Positions 34,901-48,409 of a stretch of DNA of 64,000 nucleotides are shown piece after piece. The stretch's first letter is position 1. Each line of letters begins with the position of its first letter. The translations under genes and the position numbers were made by a program. Source of the stretch: Juglans regia (taxonomy: Eukaryota > Streptophyta > Magnoliopsida > Fagales > Juglandaceae); NCBI RefSeq assembly GCF_001411555.2, contig NC_049915.1, positions 17,374,640-17,438,639 on the forward strand. Direction: 5' to 3'. The notes beneath the pieces are model-generated. The model did no database searches. It saw nothing but the letters and a program-made list of their open reading frames with translations, and had not been told where the DNA came from.

Positions 34901-37900
34901 ACATGCATGCATATTGACATATATATACATATAAGTTTACATTTGTTCAAAAATTAAAATATGTGTCATTTTTAAATAGTTACAATAATTGGATATAAAT
35001 TTGTTTTCAGTGCAGATTAAGTTTGAAACAATTTCAACTTACACAGATATTAGAGAACCATAATATTTATTTACAATTCAAAATGGCTCATGAAAGCAAT
35101 TTGTGATATATGGGCAATATGTATGTACTTGATAGACACGGTATATGATTTATGATATTTTCAATCTTTACATTAAATTTATGTATATTTGTCTGGATTT
35201 ATATATCATTTAAATCGCTAACATAAACTAATCAAGTATACTGTTCTGATTTCTGCGATTAAAATTGTACATGTTTATTTCAAAAAAAAATAACTGCAAT
35301 TACTTCCATCATCTCTAAAATTATGTATGTTTTCTACTTCTGCACCACTACAGTACACAACATTCATCTTGGTGGTTGGGAAATTTGGGCGTTGATCATC
35401 TTTTAACTGTTACTCTACTCACACTTTAATGGTAAGTCTTGTCAAATCTACTATTTACATTTTAATTACTATATAATCTCACGTTATTATGCTTGATCAA
35501 TATATTACGCTATAATTGATATGTATGTTATTTTATGATGTCTTGCTCTCAGCTGAGTAAATTACGACCTTTGGACGTGCTACCTTCCAGATTTTGGGGA
35601 TCTCTACAGTGTTTAGTTCTTATTTATTAACAAACTCTTTAAAAATAATAAGTTTTGTAGTCAATTATTGCCAACATGTATACATATTGACATATACTTA
35701 CATATATGTTTACATTTGTTCAAAAATCACAATATAAGTTTTTTTTAAATTGTTACACTAATTGGCTATAAATTTGATTTCGATGCAGATTAAGTTTAAA
35801 GCAATTTCAACTTATATATATATTGGAGAACCATAATATTTATTTACAATTCAAAATGGCTCATGAAAGCAATTTGTGATATATGGGCAATATGTATGTA
35901 CCTGATAGACACGGTATATGACTTATGATATTTTCAATCTTTGCATTAAATTTATGCATATTTGTCTGGATTTATATGTCATTTAAATCGCTCACATAAA
36001 CTAATCAAGTACACAATTCTAATTTCAACGACTAAAATTGTATATGTCTACTTCAAAAAACATGATTGCAATTACTTCCATCAGTCATAAAATTATGCAT
36101 GTTTACTACTTCTGCACCACTAAGGTACACAATATTCATCTTGGTGGTTAGGATCTAAGGGCATTGATCATCTCTCGACTGTTACTCTACTCACACGTTA
36201 ATGGTAAGTCTCGTCTAATCTACTGTTTACATTTTAATTACTATATAATCTCACATTATTATGCTTGATTAATATATTACGCTATAATTTATGTATCTTG
36301 TTTTGTGATCTTTTGCTCTCAATTGGGCAAATTACGACCATTTGACGTGCTACTTTTCAGTTTTTTGGGACTTCTATAATGTTTAATTCTTATTTATTAA
36401 CAAACTCTCTAAAAATAATATGTTTTGAAGTCGATTATTGCAAACATGCATGCATATTGATACATATATGTTTACATTTGCTCAAAAATCACAATATACG
36501 TCATTTTTAAATTGTAATACTAATTCAATATAAATTTGATTTCGATACAGATTAAGTTTGAAGCAATTTCAACTTATACAAATATTAAAGAACCATAATA
36601 TTTAGTTGCAGATCAAGATGGCTCATGAAATCAATTCATGATATATTGCCATGTGTATGTACCTGATAGACACGGTATTTGATTTATAATATTTTCAATT
36701 TTTGCATTAAATTTATACATATTTGTTTGGATTCATATGTCATTTAAATCGCTCACATAAACAAATCAAGTACACAATTTTGATTCCAGTGACAAATTGT
36801 AAATTTTTACATCAAAAAATTGATTGCAATTATTTCCATCATCTCTAAAATTATGCATGTTTACTACTTCTGCACCACTACGGTACACAATATTCATCTT
36901 GGTGATTGGGAACTAAAGGCATTAATCATCACTCGACTGCTACTCTACTCACACGTTAATGGTAAGTCTTGTATAATCTTCTATTTACATTTTAAGTACT
37001 GTATCATCTCATATTATTATGCTTGATCAATATATTACGCTATAATTCATGTGTATGTAATTTTGTGATGTCTTGCTCTCAATTGGGCAACTTACGTCTC
37101 TTGGATGTTCTACCTTCCAGATTTTGGGGACCCCTATAGTGTTTAATTCTTATTTATTAACAAACTCTTTAAAAATAATATGTTTTGTAGCCAATTATTG
37201 CAAACATGCATGCATATTGACATATATATACATATATATTTACATTTGTTCAAAAAACATAATATATATTATTTTAAAATTGTGATACTAATTGGCTATA
37301 AATTTCTTTTCTGTACAAATCGAATTTGAGGCAATTTCAATTTCTGCAAATATTAGAGAATCATAATATTTAGTTGCAGATCAAAATGACTCATGAAGTC
37401 AATTTTTTATATATGGGCAATGGGTATGTAACTGATAGACACGACATATGATTTATGACATGTTCAACCTTTGCTTTAAATGTATATATATTCATCAGGA
37501 TTTATATAACATTTCAATCGCTCACAAAAACTAATCAAATCCACATTTTTTATTCCAACGACTAAAATTGTAAATGTTTACTTCAAAGAAAATGTGAATG
37601 CAATTATTTCACTCACCTCAAAAATTATACACATTTACCATCCCTACACCATTACGGTACAGAATATTCATCTTGGTGGTTAGAAACTTTGGACATTGAT
37701 CAACCCTCAACTGCTACTTTGCTTACATGTTAATGTTGATTCTCGTCTAATATACCGTTTGCATTTTAAGCAATTACTGATGTATAGGTTATTTTGTGCT
37801 GTTTTGCTTTCAACTAGGCAAATTACGACCTTTGGATTTGTTACATTTCAGATTTTGAGAACACCTATAATATTTAATTCTTATTTATTAGTAACTCTTG

Positions 37901-40900
37901 AAAATTAAAATGTTTTGTAGCCAATTATTGCCGACATGCATGCATAATGATACATATATATATGTGTTTACATTTGATCAAAAATCACAATATATGTCAT
38001 TTTTAAATTGTTACACTAATTGGCCATAAATTTATTTTCCGTGCAAATCTAGTTGGAGACAATTTCAACTTTTGTAGATATTAGAAAACTATAATATTTA
38101 AATACAGATTAAAATGACTAATGAAGTTAATTCGTGATATATGGGCAGTGGGTATGTACATGATAGGCACGGCATATGACTTATGATATTTTCAATCTTT
38201 GTTTTAAATTTATACATATTTGTCTAGATTTAAATACCATTTAAATCCCTCACAAAAACTAATCAAGTACACATTTTCGATTTCGGTGACTAAAATTGTA
38301 CATATTTACTTCAAAAAAAAGTGACTGCATTTATTTCACACTTCCCTAAAATTATACATATTTACTATCTCTGCATCATTACAGTACACAACATTCGTCT
38401 TGGTGGTTCGAAACTTTGGGCATTGATCATCCATCAACTGCTACTCTACTCACATGGTAATGGTAAGTTTCGTCCAATCTACTGTTTGTATTTGAAGTAC
38501 TATATAATCACAAATTGTTATGTTTGATCAATATATTACGCTATTATTGATGTATAGGTTTTTTTGTGCTGCTTTGCTTTCAACTAGGCAAATTATGACC
38601 CTTGAATGTGCTACATTCAAGATTTTGGAGACACTTATAATGCTTAATTCTTATTTATTAGAAAACTCTTTAAAAATAATATGTTTTGTAACCAATTATT
38701 ACCAACATAAATCCATATTGATACATATATACATATATGTTTACATTTGTTCAAAAATCATAATTTATGTCATTTTTAAATTGTTACACTAATTAACTAT
38801 AAATTTATTTTCGGTGCAAATCAAGTTTGAGGCAATTTCAACTTATGAAAATATTAGAGAATTAGAATATTTAATTGTATATCAAAATGGCTCACGATAT
38901 CAATTTGTGATATATGGGCAATGGATATGTCCTTGATAGACATGGCATATGACTATTGATATTTTTAATTTTTGCATTAAATTTATACATATTTATTTGG
39001 ATATATATGTCATTTGATTCGCTCACACAAACCAATCGGATATACATTTTCGATTCAAACGATTAAATTTGTATATATTTTTTTCAAAAAGAAAAATAAC
39101 TACAATTATTTCCTTCATCTCTAAAATTATACATATTCACTACCTATGCACCACTTCGGTACACTTCATTTATCTTGGTGGTTGTAAACTTTGGGATTTG
39201 ATCATCACTCAACTGCTACTCTACTCACAAGTTAATAGTAAGTTTTATTTAATCTATTGTTTACATTTTAAGTACTATGTAATCTCACATTATTATATTT
39301 AATCAATATATTACGCTATTATTGATGTATAAGTTATTTTGTACTGCTTTGCAATCAACTAGGCAAATTACGACTCTTAAATGTGCTACATTCCAGATTT
39401 TGGAGACACTTATATTGTTTAATTCTTGTTTATTAGTAAACTCTTTAAAAATAATATGTTTTGCAGTCAATTATTACCAACATGCATGCATTTTGGTAGA
39501 TATATACATATATATTTACATTTGTTCAAACATTGTAATATATGTCATTTTTAAATTCTTATACTAATTGGCTATAAATTTTTTTTCAGTGCAAATCAAG
39601 TTCGAGGTAATTTCAACTTATGCAAATATTAGAGAACAATAATTTTTAGTTGCAGATCAAAATGGCTCACGAAATCAATCCATAATATATGGACAATGGG
39701 TATGTACTTGATAGATACGACATATGACTTCTGATATTTTCAATCTTTCCTTTAAATTTATATATATTTGTCTTTATACAACATTTAAATTGCTCACAAA
39801 AACTAATTAAGTACACATTTTTTATTATAGCGAATAAAATTGTATTGATCATCCCTCAACTGCTACTATATTCAGATGTTAATGATAAGTCTCGTCTAAT
39901 CTAATGTTTGCACTTTAAGTACTATATAATCTCAAATTATTACGTTTGATCAATATATTGCGCTATTATTGATGTATATGTTATTTTGTGCTGCTTTGCT
40001 CTCAACTGGGCAAATTACGACACTTAGATGTGCTACATTCCAGATTTTGAGGACTCTTATAGTGTTTAATTCTTATTTATTAGTAAACTCTTTAAAAATA
40101 ATATGTTTTGTAACCAATTATTGCCAACATGCGTGCATATTGATACATATATACATATATGTTTACATTTGTTCAAAAATAACAATATATGTCATTTTTA
40201 AATTGTTACATTAATTGGCTATAAATTTATTTTCAGTGCAAATCAAGTTTGAGACAATTTCAACTTATGTAGATATTAAAGAACCAGGATATTTAGTTGT
40301 AGATCAAAATGACTCACGAAATCAATTATTGATATATGGGCAATGGGTATGTCCTTCATAGACACGGCATATGACTTATGATATTGTCAATCTTTGTATT
40401 AAATTTATACATAGTGTTTGGATATATATGCCATTTAACTCGCTCACACAAACCAATCAGATACAAATTTTCGAGTCTAACGACTAAATTTGTATATATT
40501 TTTTCTAAAAAGAAAATTGATTACAATTATTTCTCTCTTCCTCAAAATTATACATGTTCACTATCTATGCACCACTTCAGTACACATCATTAATCTTGGT
40601 GGTTGAAAACTTTGGGCGTTGATCATTACTCAACTGCTATTCTACTCACAAATTAATGATAATTTTCATCTAATCTATTGTTTATATTTTAAGTACTATA
40701 TAATCTCACATTATTATATTTAATCAATATATTACGCTATAATTGAGGTGTATGTTATTTTGTGATGCCTTGCTCTCGACTGGACAAATTACGACCCTTG
40801 GATGTGCTACCTTCTAGATTTTGGAAACCCTATAGTGTTTAATTCTTATTTATTAGTAAACTCTTTAAAAATAATATATTTTGTAGCCAATTATTGTCAA

Positions 40901-43900
40901 CATGCATGCATGTTGATACATATATACATATATGTTTACATTTGTTCAAAAATCACAATATATGTCATTTTTAAATTGTTACACTAATTGGCTATAAACA
41001 TGTTTTCGGTGTAGATCGAGTTTGAGGCAATTTCAATGTATACAGATATTAGATAACCATAATATTTAGTTACATATCAAAATGGCTCACGAAGTTAATT
41101 CGTGATATATGGACAATGTGTATGTATCTGATAGACACAACATATGACTTATGATATTTTCAATTTTTGCTTTAAATTTATACATATTTGTCTCAATATA
41201 TGTCATTTAAATCGCTCACATAAACTAATCAAGTACACATTTCTGATTCTAGCGACTAAAATTGTATATGTTTACTTCAAAAAAAAAAGTGATTACAATT
41301 ATTTCTCTCCTCCCAAAAATTATACATGTTTCCTGCCTCTGCACTTCTACGGTACACTGCATTCATCTTAGTGGTTGAGAATTTTGGGCGTTGATCATTC
41401 CTCAACTGTTATTCTACTCACATGTTAATGGTAAGTCTCGTCTAATCTACTGTTTACATTTTAAGTATTATATAATCTCACATTATTATGCTTGATCAAT
41501 ATATTACGCTATAATTGATGTGGATGTTATTTTGTGATGCCTTGCTCTCAACTGAGCAAATTATGATCCTTGGACGTCCTACCTTCCAGATTTTGAGAAC
41601 GCTTATAGTATTTAATTCTTATTTATTAACAAACTATTTAAAAATAATATGTTTTGTAGCTAATTATTGCCAACATGTATTGACATATATATACATATAT
41701 GTTTGCATTTATTCAAAAATCACAATATATGACATTTTAAATTCTTACATTAATTGGTTATAAATTTGTTTTCTGTGCAGATCGAATTTGAGGCAATTTC
41801 AACTTATACAGGTATTAGAGAACTAGAATATTTAATTGCATATCAAAATGGCTCACGAAGTCAATTCGTTATATATGAGCAATGGGTATGTATCTGATAG
41901 ACACGGCATATGACCTATGATATTTTCAATCTTTGCATTAAATTTATACATATTTGTTTGGATCTATATGCCATTTAAATTGCTCACACAAACCAATCGG
42001 GTATACATTTCTGATTTCAATAATTAAATTTGTACATATTTTATCCAAAAAAAAAAGTAATTACAATTATTTACCTTCTCCTTAAAATTATACATGTTAT
42101 CTACCTCTGTACCACTTCGGTATATAACATTCATCTTGGTGGTTGGGATCTTTGAGTGTTGATCATCCCTTAACTGGTACTCTACTCACACGTTGATGGT
42201 AAGTCTTGTATAATTTATTGTTTACATTTTAATTACTATATAATCTCACATTATTATGCTTGATCAATATATTACACTATAATTTATGTGTATGTTATTT
42301 TGTGATATCTTGCTCTCAACTGGATAAATTACGATATTTGGACGACTTACCTTCCAGATTTTGGGGACCCCTATAGTGTTTAATTTTTATTTATTAATAA
42401 ACTCTCTAAAAATAATATGTTTGCTAGCCAATTATTACCAACATACATGTATATTGACATATATATGCATATATGATTACATTTGTTCAAAAATCACAAT
42501 ATATGTCATTTTTAAATTGTTACACTAATTAGATATAAATTTATTTTCGATGCAGATCTAGTTTGAAGAATTTCAACTTATACAAATATTAGAGAACCAT
42601 AATATTTAGTTGCAGATCAAAATGGCTCACGAAGTCAATTCGTGATATATGGACAATGTGTATGTACTTGATAGACATGGTATATGACTTAAGATATTGT
42701 CAATTTTTGCATTAAATTTATACATATTTGTCTGGATTTATATGTTATTTAAATCGCTCATAATCAAGTACCATAAAATTAACTGCAATTATTTCTCTCA
42801 TCCTTAAAATTATATATATTTATTATCTCTGCACCATTATGGTACACATCATCCTTCTTGGTGGTTGGAAACTTTAGGCATTGATCATCCCTCAACTGCT
42901 ACTCTACTCACATGTTAATAGTAAGTCTCATCTAATCTACTGTTTACATTTTAAGTACTATATAATTTCAAATTATTATGCTTAATCAATATATTACGCT
43001 ATAATTGATGTGTATGTTATTTTGCGCTGCGTTGCTCTCAATTGATTAAATTACGACTCTTGGACATGCTATATTCTAGATTTTGGAGACACTTATAGTG
43101 TTTAATTTTTATTTATTAGTAAACTCATTAAAAATAATATATTTTGTAACCAATTGTTGCCAACATGCATGCATATTAACATTTATATACATATATGTTT
43201 ACATTTGTTCAAAAATCACAATATATGTCATTTTTAAATTGGTACACTAATTGGATATAAATTTATTTTCGGTGTAGATCAAGTTTGAGGCAATTTCAAC
43301 TTATATAGATATTAGAGAACCAGAATATTTAGTTGCAGATCAAAATAATTGACGAAGTCAATTCTTGCTATATGGACAATGGGTATGTACTTGATAGACA
43401 CGGTATATGACTTATGATATTTTTCAATCTTTACAATAAATTTATACATATTTGTCTGGATTTATATGCCATTTAAATCGTTCACATAAACTAATCAAGT
43501 ACACATTTCTGATTCTAGCGATTAAAATTGTACATGTTTACTTAAAAAAAGAAAGTGATTGCAATTATTTCTCTCATCCTTAAAATTATACATATTTACT
43601 ATCGCTGCACCACTATGGTACACAGCATTCATCTTGATGGTTGGAAATTTTAAGCATTGATCATCATTCAATTGCTACTCTACTCACACCTTAATGATAA
43701 GTCTTGTCTAATTTACTGTTTGCATTTTAAGTACTATATAATCTCACATTATTATGCTTGATCAATATATTACGTTATAATTGATGTGTATGTTATTTTG
43801 CGCTGCCTTGCTCTCTACTGGGCAAATTACGACGCTTGAACCTATCTTCTAGATTTTGGGGACACCTATAGTGTTTAATTCTTTTTTATTTGTAAACTCT

Positions 43901-44187
43901 TTAAAAATAATATATTTTATAGCCAATTATTGCCAACATGCACGCATATTGACATATATATATATGTTTATATTTGTTCAAAAATCACAATATATGTCAT
44001 TTTTAAATTGTTACACTAATTAGATATAAATTTGTTTTCGATACAGATCAAATTTGAGGCAATGTCAACTTATGTAGATATTAGAGAATTAGAATATTTA
44101 GTTGCAGATTAAAATGTCTGACGAAGTCAATTCTTGATATATGGACAATGGGTATATGCCTGATAGACACGACATATGACTTATGAT
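28921..44187 (+). repeat. Tandem array, about 19 monomers of about 773 bp
   Basis: The anchor 'tattacgcta' (allowing one or two changes) starts at 28971, 30873, 31635, 32409, 33182, 33955, 34730, 35503, 36275, 37033, 38534, 39309, 39956, 40730, 41502, 42270, 42992 and 43768. One further copy near 37.78 kb has lost the anchor. Most spacings are 772-776 bp; 647 and 722 mark internal deletions, and 1902 includes the eIF4A-bearing block. Each monomer carries 'acattattatgcttgatcaa', a conserved 'atatgtttacatttgttca' tract and 'gatagacacggcatatgact'. The many 60-90-codon open frames recur because the monomers are related; none is conserved enough to be called a gene. Confidence 0.93.
30666..30815 (+). 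pseudogene. eIF4A fragment, third copy
   Basis: 'gctcttgatgtgatttaaca' through 'gattatgatcatgtccaaag' matches the other two copies, with a stop and small indels. It lies in the second large block of the array. Confidence 0.8.
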
Positions 44188-44625
44188 AGAAATTGTGTCA
44201 AGACAAGTAGAGAAAGAACAGGAAGGACCGTTGGATACAGATGATTGAAGAGGAGCCGGACCCTGAGCGAAGAGTAGATAAAATTTTGATGCTTATAAGC
44301 ATTGTCTCTTCATACTTCAAAGCGTATGAAATAGTTGATTTAACCATGAAACTTAAATTAAGTACTTTGTATTGAGGAAATTCTATCTTTAAGTTTGAAT
44401 TTATTATGGTCATTAATGCTATTGGATGTTTTAGTTTATTCTGGCATAAGTTATAACTAATCACCCTTATTTAATCCACTACGATTATTGCATACTGCTA
44501 GTTGCATACTAGGATACATTGCATATTAACTATCATGAGCGGGAGTATGTAACCTTGTGTTGCATATTCTGACGTTTCAAGTCTCTGTTATATCTCAAGC
44601 GTGGGTTTGGGGGCATCACAGATTG

Positions 44626-47484
44626 CCAGGACATTGTCTAACATCTGACATATCCCATATTTGAAGAAAAATTTTATTTTCTTGGGCACTCTTGATTCTT
44701 TGGGTTTCCGGTACACCGGTGAAGGTAAAACTATTAGAGTCAGTAAGGGTTTCATGATTGTAATGGGAGGAGATAAAACAAATGGTCTTTATTTCTTTCA
44801 AGGCAATACAATGATAGGTGCAGTTACAGTGTCTATTTCAGATAATCCAGACTCAGACATTACTCGTTTATGGCACATGCGTTTGGGTCACATGAGTAAA
44901 AATGGGATGTCCATTCTGAGTAAGCAGGGTTTGTTACGTGATAAGAAGATAGGAAAACTTGAATTTTGTGAACATTGAGTGTTTGGAAAACAGTGCAGGG
45001 TTCAGTTTACTACAGAGGTTCACAGAACTAAAAGTATTGTGGACTATATTCATTTTGATCTTTGGGGTCCATCTTCTGTTCTATCGAAATGTGGAGTTTA
45101 GTATTTGCTCACTTTTATTGATGATTGCTCCAGAAATGTTTGCGATTCCGAACCGACAATGGTATGAAATTTTACAGAGGTAATTTTGATGAATTCTGTA
45201 AAGATGAAAGTATTGTAAGGCACTGCATAGTGAAACATACTGCACAGCAAAATGAGGTAGTTGAACGGATGAATAAGACTCTTGGAGAGAGCCCATAATA
45301 TGCTTTCAAATACTGGCTTGTCTAAAGATTTCTAGACTGAAGTAGTCAACACATTTGGCTATTTGGTTAACCGCTCTCCAACCAAAGTTATTGGATTAAA
45401 AACTTCAAATGAGGTATGGTCTGGTATTCCCTCTGATTATTTAAATTTGAAAGTTTTTGGTTGTCCTGCATAGTTCCATGTTAATGATGAAAAACTTGAG
45501 CTAATGGCAAAGAATGACATATTCATTGGATATGCCAGTGTGGTGAAAGGATTCAAGTTATGGTGTACTGATTCTAAATCACCCAAGTTTGTAATTAGCA
45601 GGGATGTTGTATTTGATAAACAATCTATACTTAATCTGAGAAAGGAGTTTATTGTGTCTATAGGTGAAGAGCAGGATAATGGCAAGAAGGTAGGGCTACA
45701 GGTTGAAGTTTCACAAGGGGTGTCAGATGGCACCCAAGATCATGTTATTTATTGATGAGCATGATCTTGACTTTGATGATGGCACACAAGATGAGCAAGA
45801 CTACAACATTGCTACTAGTAAACAGAGGAGGCAGATTAGGCCACCTCAAAGATATGTTCATGCAGACATGGTGATGTATGCACTAACTATAGCAGAGGAC
45901 ATAGATGGTCAGGAGCCTTCCAGTTATTCAAAAGCTATCAAAAGTAAGGAGTCTACACAATGGTGCGCATCGATGGCTGAGGAGATTTAGTCTCTTCATA
46001 ATAACTAAATCTGAGATTTGGTTAAGTTGCCTAAGAAGATGAAGACTGTTGGTTGCAAATGAGTCTTCAAAAAAAAAGAGGGAATCTAGGGTGTTGCATA
46101 TGCAAGGTACAAGGCACGCATTGTTGCAAAAGGCTACAGTCAGAGAGAAAACATCGACTTCAATGAAGTTCTCTCTAGTTGTGAAACACAATTCAATCAG
46201 GGTGCTGCTTGCTATGGTAGCAGCGTATGACCTAGAGTTTCAGCAACTTGATGTTAGAACAACATTCCTGCATGGTGAGCTTAAGGAGATCATTTACATG
46301 CATCAGTCAGAGGGGTTCATTATTCAAGGAAAGGAAGATCATGTGTGTAGATTGAAGAAATTATTGTATGGTTTGAAGCAGTCTCCAAGGCAATGGTATA
46401 AATGTTTTGATTATTTTATGATAGATCATGGTTATTTGAGGAGTAGTTATAATAGTTGCGTTTATCACAGACAGTTATCTGATAGATTTTTTCATTTATT
46501 TGCTACTTTATGTTTATGATATGCTTATTGCTGCTAAAAGCATATCTGACATTAGCTTGTTGAAAATCCAACTCAGAAATGAGTTTGAAATGAAAGACTT
46601 AGGTGCTGCTAAAAAGATTTTGGGGATGGAGATCCACAAAGATAGGAAAGATAGAAATTTGTACTTGTCCCAGAGAAAATACATTGAGAAAGTTTTTCAA
46701 AGATTTGGAATTTTTAATTTCAAACCAGTAAATACACTGCTTGCTACACATTTTAAACTTTCAACATTCCTATCTCCTCTAATAGACGAGGAGGAACGGT
46801 TCATGGCTAGTGCTCCTTATTCCAGTGCAGTTGGCAGTATTATGTATACAATGGTCTGTACTCGTCCAGATATTTCACAGGCAGTGAGTGTTGCTAGCAG
46901 GTACATATCTAATCTGGATAGAGCTCATTAGCAAATTGTGAAATGGATAGTCAGGTATTTGAGAGGTATTTCGAACCTTGGTTTAATTTTTTATAGAGAA
47001 ATTGACTATAATTCATGGGTGGTTGGTTATGTTGATTTTGATTATGCTGGTGATTTAAACAAGAGAAGATCATTGACAGGGTATATTTTCATTTTGTATG
47101 GTTCTACTATTAGTTGGAAAGCAACACTACAATCTACAATTGTTTTATCAACTACAGAAGTAGAGTATATGGCAGCAGTCGAGGCTGTTAAGGAAGCCAT
47201 TTGGTTGAAAGGTCTGATCAGTGATTTGAGACTGCAATAGGATGCAATTTCAGTATTTTGTGACAACCCAGAGTGCAATACATTTGACCAAAAATCAAAT
47301 GTATCATGAGAGAACAAAACATATTAATGTTAGGTATCATTTTCTTTGGGAAATTGTTACAAAGGGCGTGTTAGAAATTCAAAAGATTGCTACTACTGAG
47401 AATCTAGCAGATATGATGACAAAACCAATTCCAGTATACATGCTCAAACTTTGTTTGGACTTGATTGGTGTTCGGGGTATGTGA
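44626..47484 (+). pseudogene. copia pol pseudogene: integrase, reverse transcriptase, RNase H
   Basis: It resumes at 'RTLSNI' and 'LGTLDSLGFRYTG'. The pre-integrase zinc region follows ('LWHMRLGHMSKNGMSIL'), then an integrase start ('HFDLWGPSS', 'FIDDCSRNV') with a large deletion and several stops, then 'VFGCPA' and 'IFIGYASVVKGFKLW'. Reverse transcriptase spans about 46020-46930 ('QQLDVRTTFLHGELKEIIYM', 'LYGLKQSPRQWYKCFD'); its YVDD centre has become YVYD (near 46504) and the frame breaks before it. RNase H follows ('GYVDFDYAGDLNKRRSLTGY', 'STTEVEYMA') to about 47484. There are multiple stops and frameshifts, so it is inactive. Confidence 0.92.
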
Positions 47485-47572
47485 TTCCCTTTGGGGATTT
47501 GGTAGAGGATGTCGGTTCTTTGGTTAATGAATTATTGTTAGGCTTGGCAGACTTCAAGCCAAGGTGGATATT

Positions 47573-48267
47573 TGTTGAGAGGTGACTTAAATCCTGTTGA
47601 AAAAGCGCCTCTACAAATTGTTCACTCGAACGGTGTCTTTGCTGCTCGAGCAAAATCTCACCCAGAGAGTTCGCTCATCAATTGCTCGACAGTGAGCTCG
47701 AGCTGGACACAATCCGAAAGTTCGCTCGACACCCGCTCGACACTTAGCACGAGTGATATGGCAACCCGAGAGTTCACTCATCAGTTGCTCGACACTCAGC
47801 TCGAGCGGTATGGCAACCAGAAAGTTCACTCGACACCCTCTTGACACTCAGCTCGAGCGAGATGACAACCCTAACGTTCGCTCGAGCTCCGCTTGACACT
47901 TCACTCGAGTGAATGTTCGTAATTTAGGGTCTGCACCGTTTTAGTATAAATACGAATATTTCAACATTCATTTATTACTTTCTTATCTTTTGAGGCTGCT
48001 GAAACTTGTATAGAGAGAGTGTTGTCCTCTTGTGATATTCCAAATAATTTATTGGCACTTTGAGAAGAGGATTTTGTAATTAATCTTTTGTACTCCATCT
48101 TTGTTGATAGCGTATTCATTGAGACCGACTCCGCTAGTGGATGTAGGCTCAAATTGAGTTGAACCACTTCAATCTTGGTGTATTGTGTATGATTTTCGTT
48201 ATTTCTTTTGTTTGCTTCCACTATTATTTATTTCAAACCAGCATTTGATAACCTGTTTATCCCAACA
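47573..48267 (+). repeat. 3' LTR of the copia element (695 bp)
   Basis: It is homologous to 25113-25637 and ends CCCAACA. It is 170 bp longer, mainly because it has four CTCGAG-type units of 51-52 bp (starting 47669, 47720, 47772, 47824) against one in the 5' LTR. A short extra 'ccagcatttgataacc' near the end adds the remainder. Its right edge is 143 bp past the JAZ stop codon. Confidence 0.93.
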
Positions 48268-48409
48268 ATAATATATATCTGACAAATTTATCTAGAACTT
48301 GGGGTGAAAAGAATTGAGCTTAACATTAAAAAAAAAATCAATGTCAATGAAGATCTCTCCTTTATTTACTATAGTAGTGTGCAGCTGTTCTCTGTTGATC
48401 TCTTTCTCA

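Larger units (their letters stand above)
26591..44620. mobile_element. 18-kb nested insertion: probable Gypsy-type solo LTR split by a tandem-repeat array
   Basis: The copia frame stops at 'FDEI' and resumes at 44626. Five bases GATTG (possibly six, AGATTG) occur on both sides, at 26586-26590 and 44621-44625. Removing the insert restores '..FDEIARTLSNI..' of the copia polyprotein. The left end TATAACACCTCG and right end GGGTTTGGGGGCATCACA recall plant Gypsy LTR termini (TGTAACACCCC...GGGGCGTTACA). The two ends share no direct repeat, so this is not an intact element with two LTRs; one LTR interrupted internally fits better. About 26591-28070 and 44188-44620 would be the LTR halves. No gag or pol was found inside. 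Confidence 0.7.
25113..48267 (+). mobile_element. Ty1/copia LTR retrotransposon, degenerate, with an 18-kb nested insertion
   Basis: The element is bounded by LTRs starting TGTTGAGAGG and ending CCCAACA. A perfect 5-bp target duplication, ATAAT, lies at 25108-25112 and 48268-48272. After the 5' LTR comes a decayed initiator-Met-tRNA primer site, and a purine-rich tract (caaggtggatat) precedes the 3' LTR. Domain order is gag, (deleted) protease, integrase, reverse transcriptase, RNase H, which is the copia order. Frameshifts, stops and internal deletions make it non-autonomous. The internal region is cut by another insertion at 26591-44620. Without that insertion the element would be about 5.1 kb, a normal copia size. 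Confidence 0.95.

Noticed and set aside
28921..44187. Dozens of 60-90-codon open frames in the repeat array as possible small membrane proteins
   Set aside because: They recur only because the monomers are related, differ in length from copy to copy, lack consistent starts, and are AT-driven hydrophobic sequence.
26591..44620. Intact Gypsy retrotransposon
   Set aside because: The two ends share no long direct repeat, and no gag or pol domain, primer site or polypurine tract is present inside.
25113..48267. CRISPR-like spaced repeats
   Set aside because: Plant nuclear context, long monomers and LTR/transposon boundaries explain all repetition.
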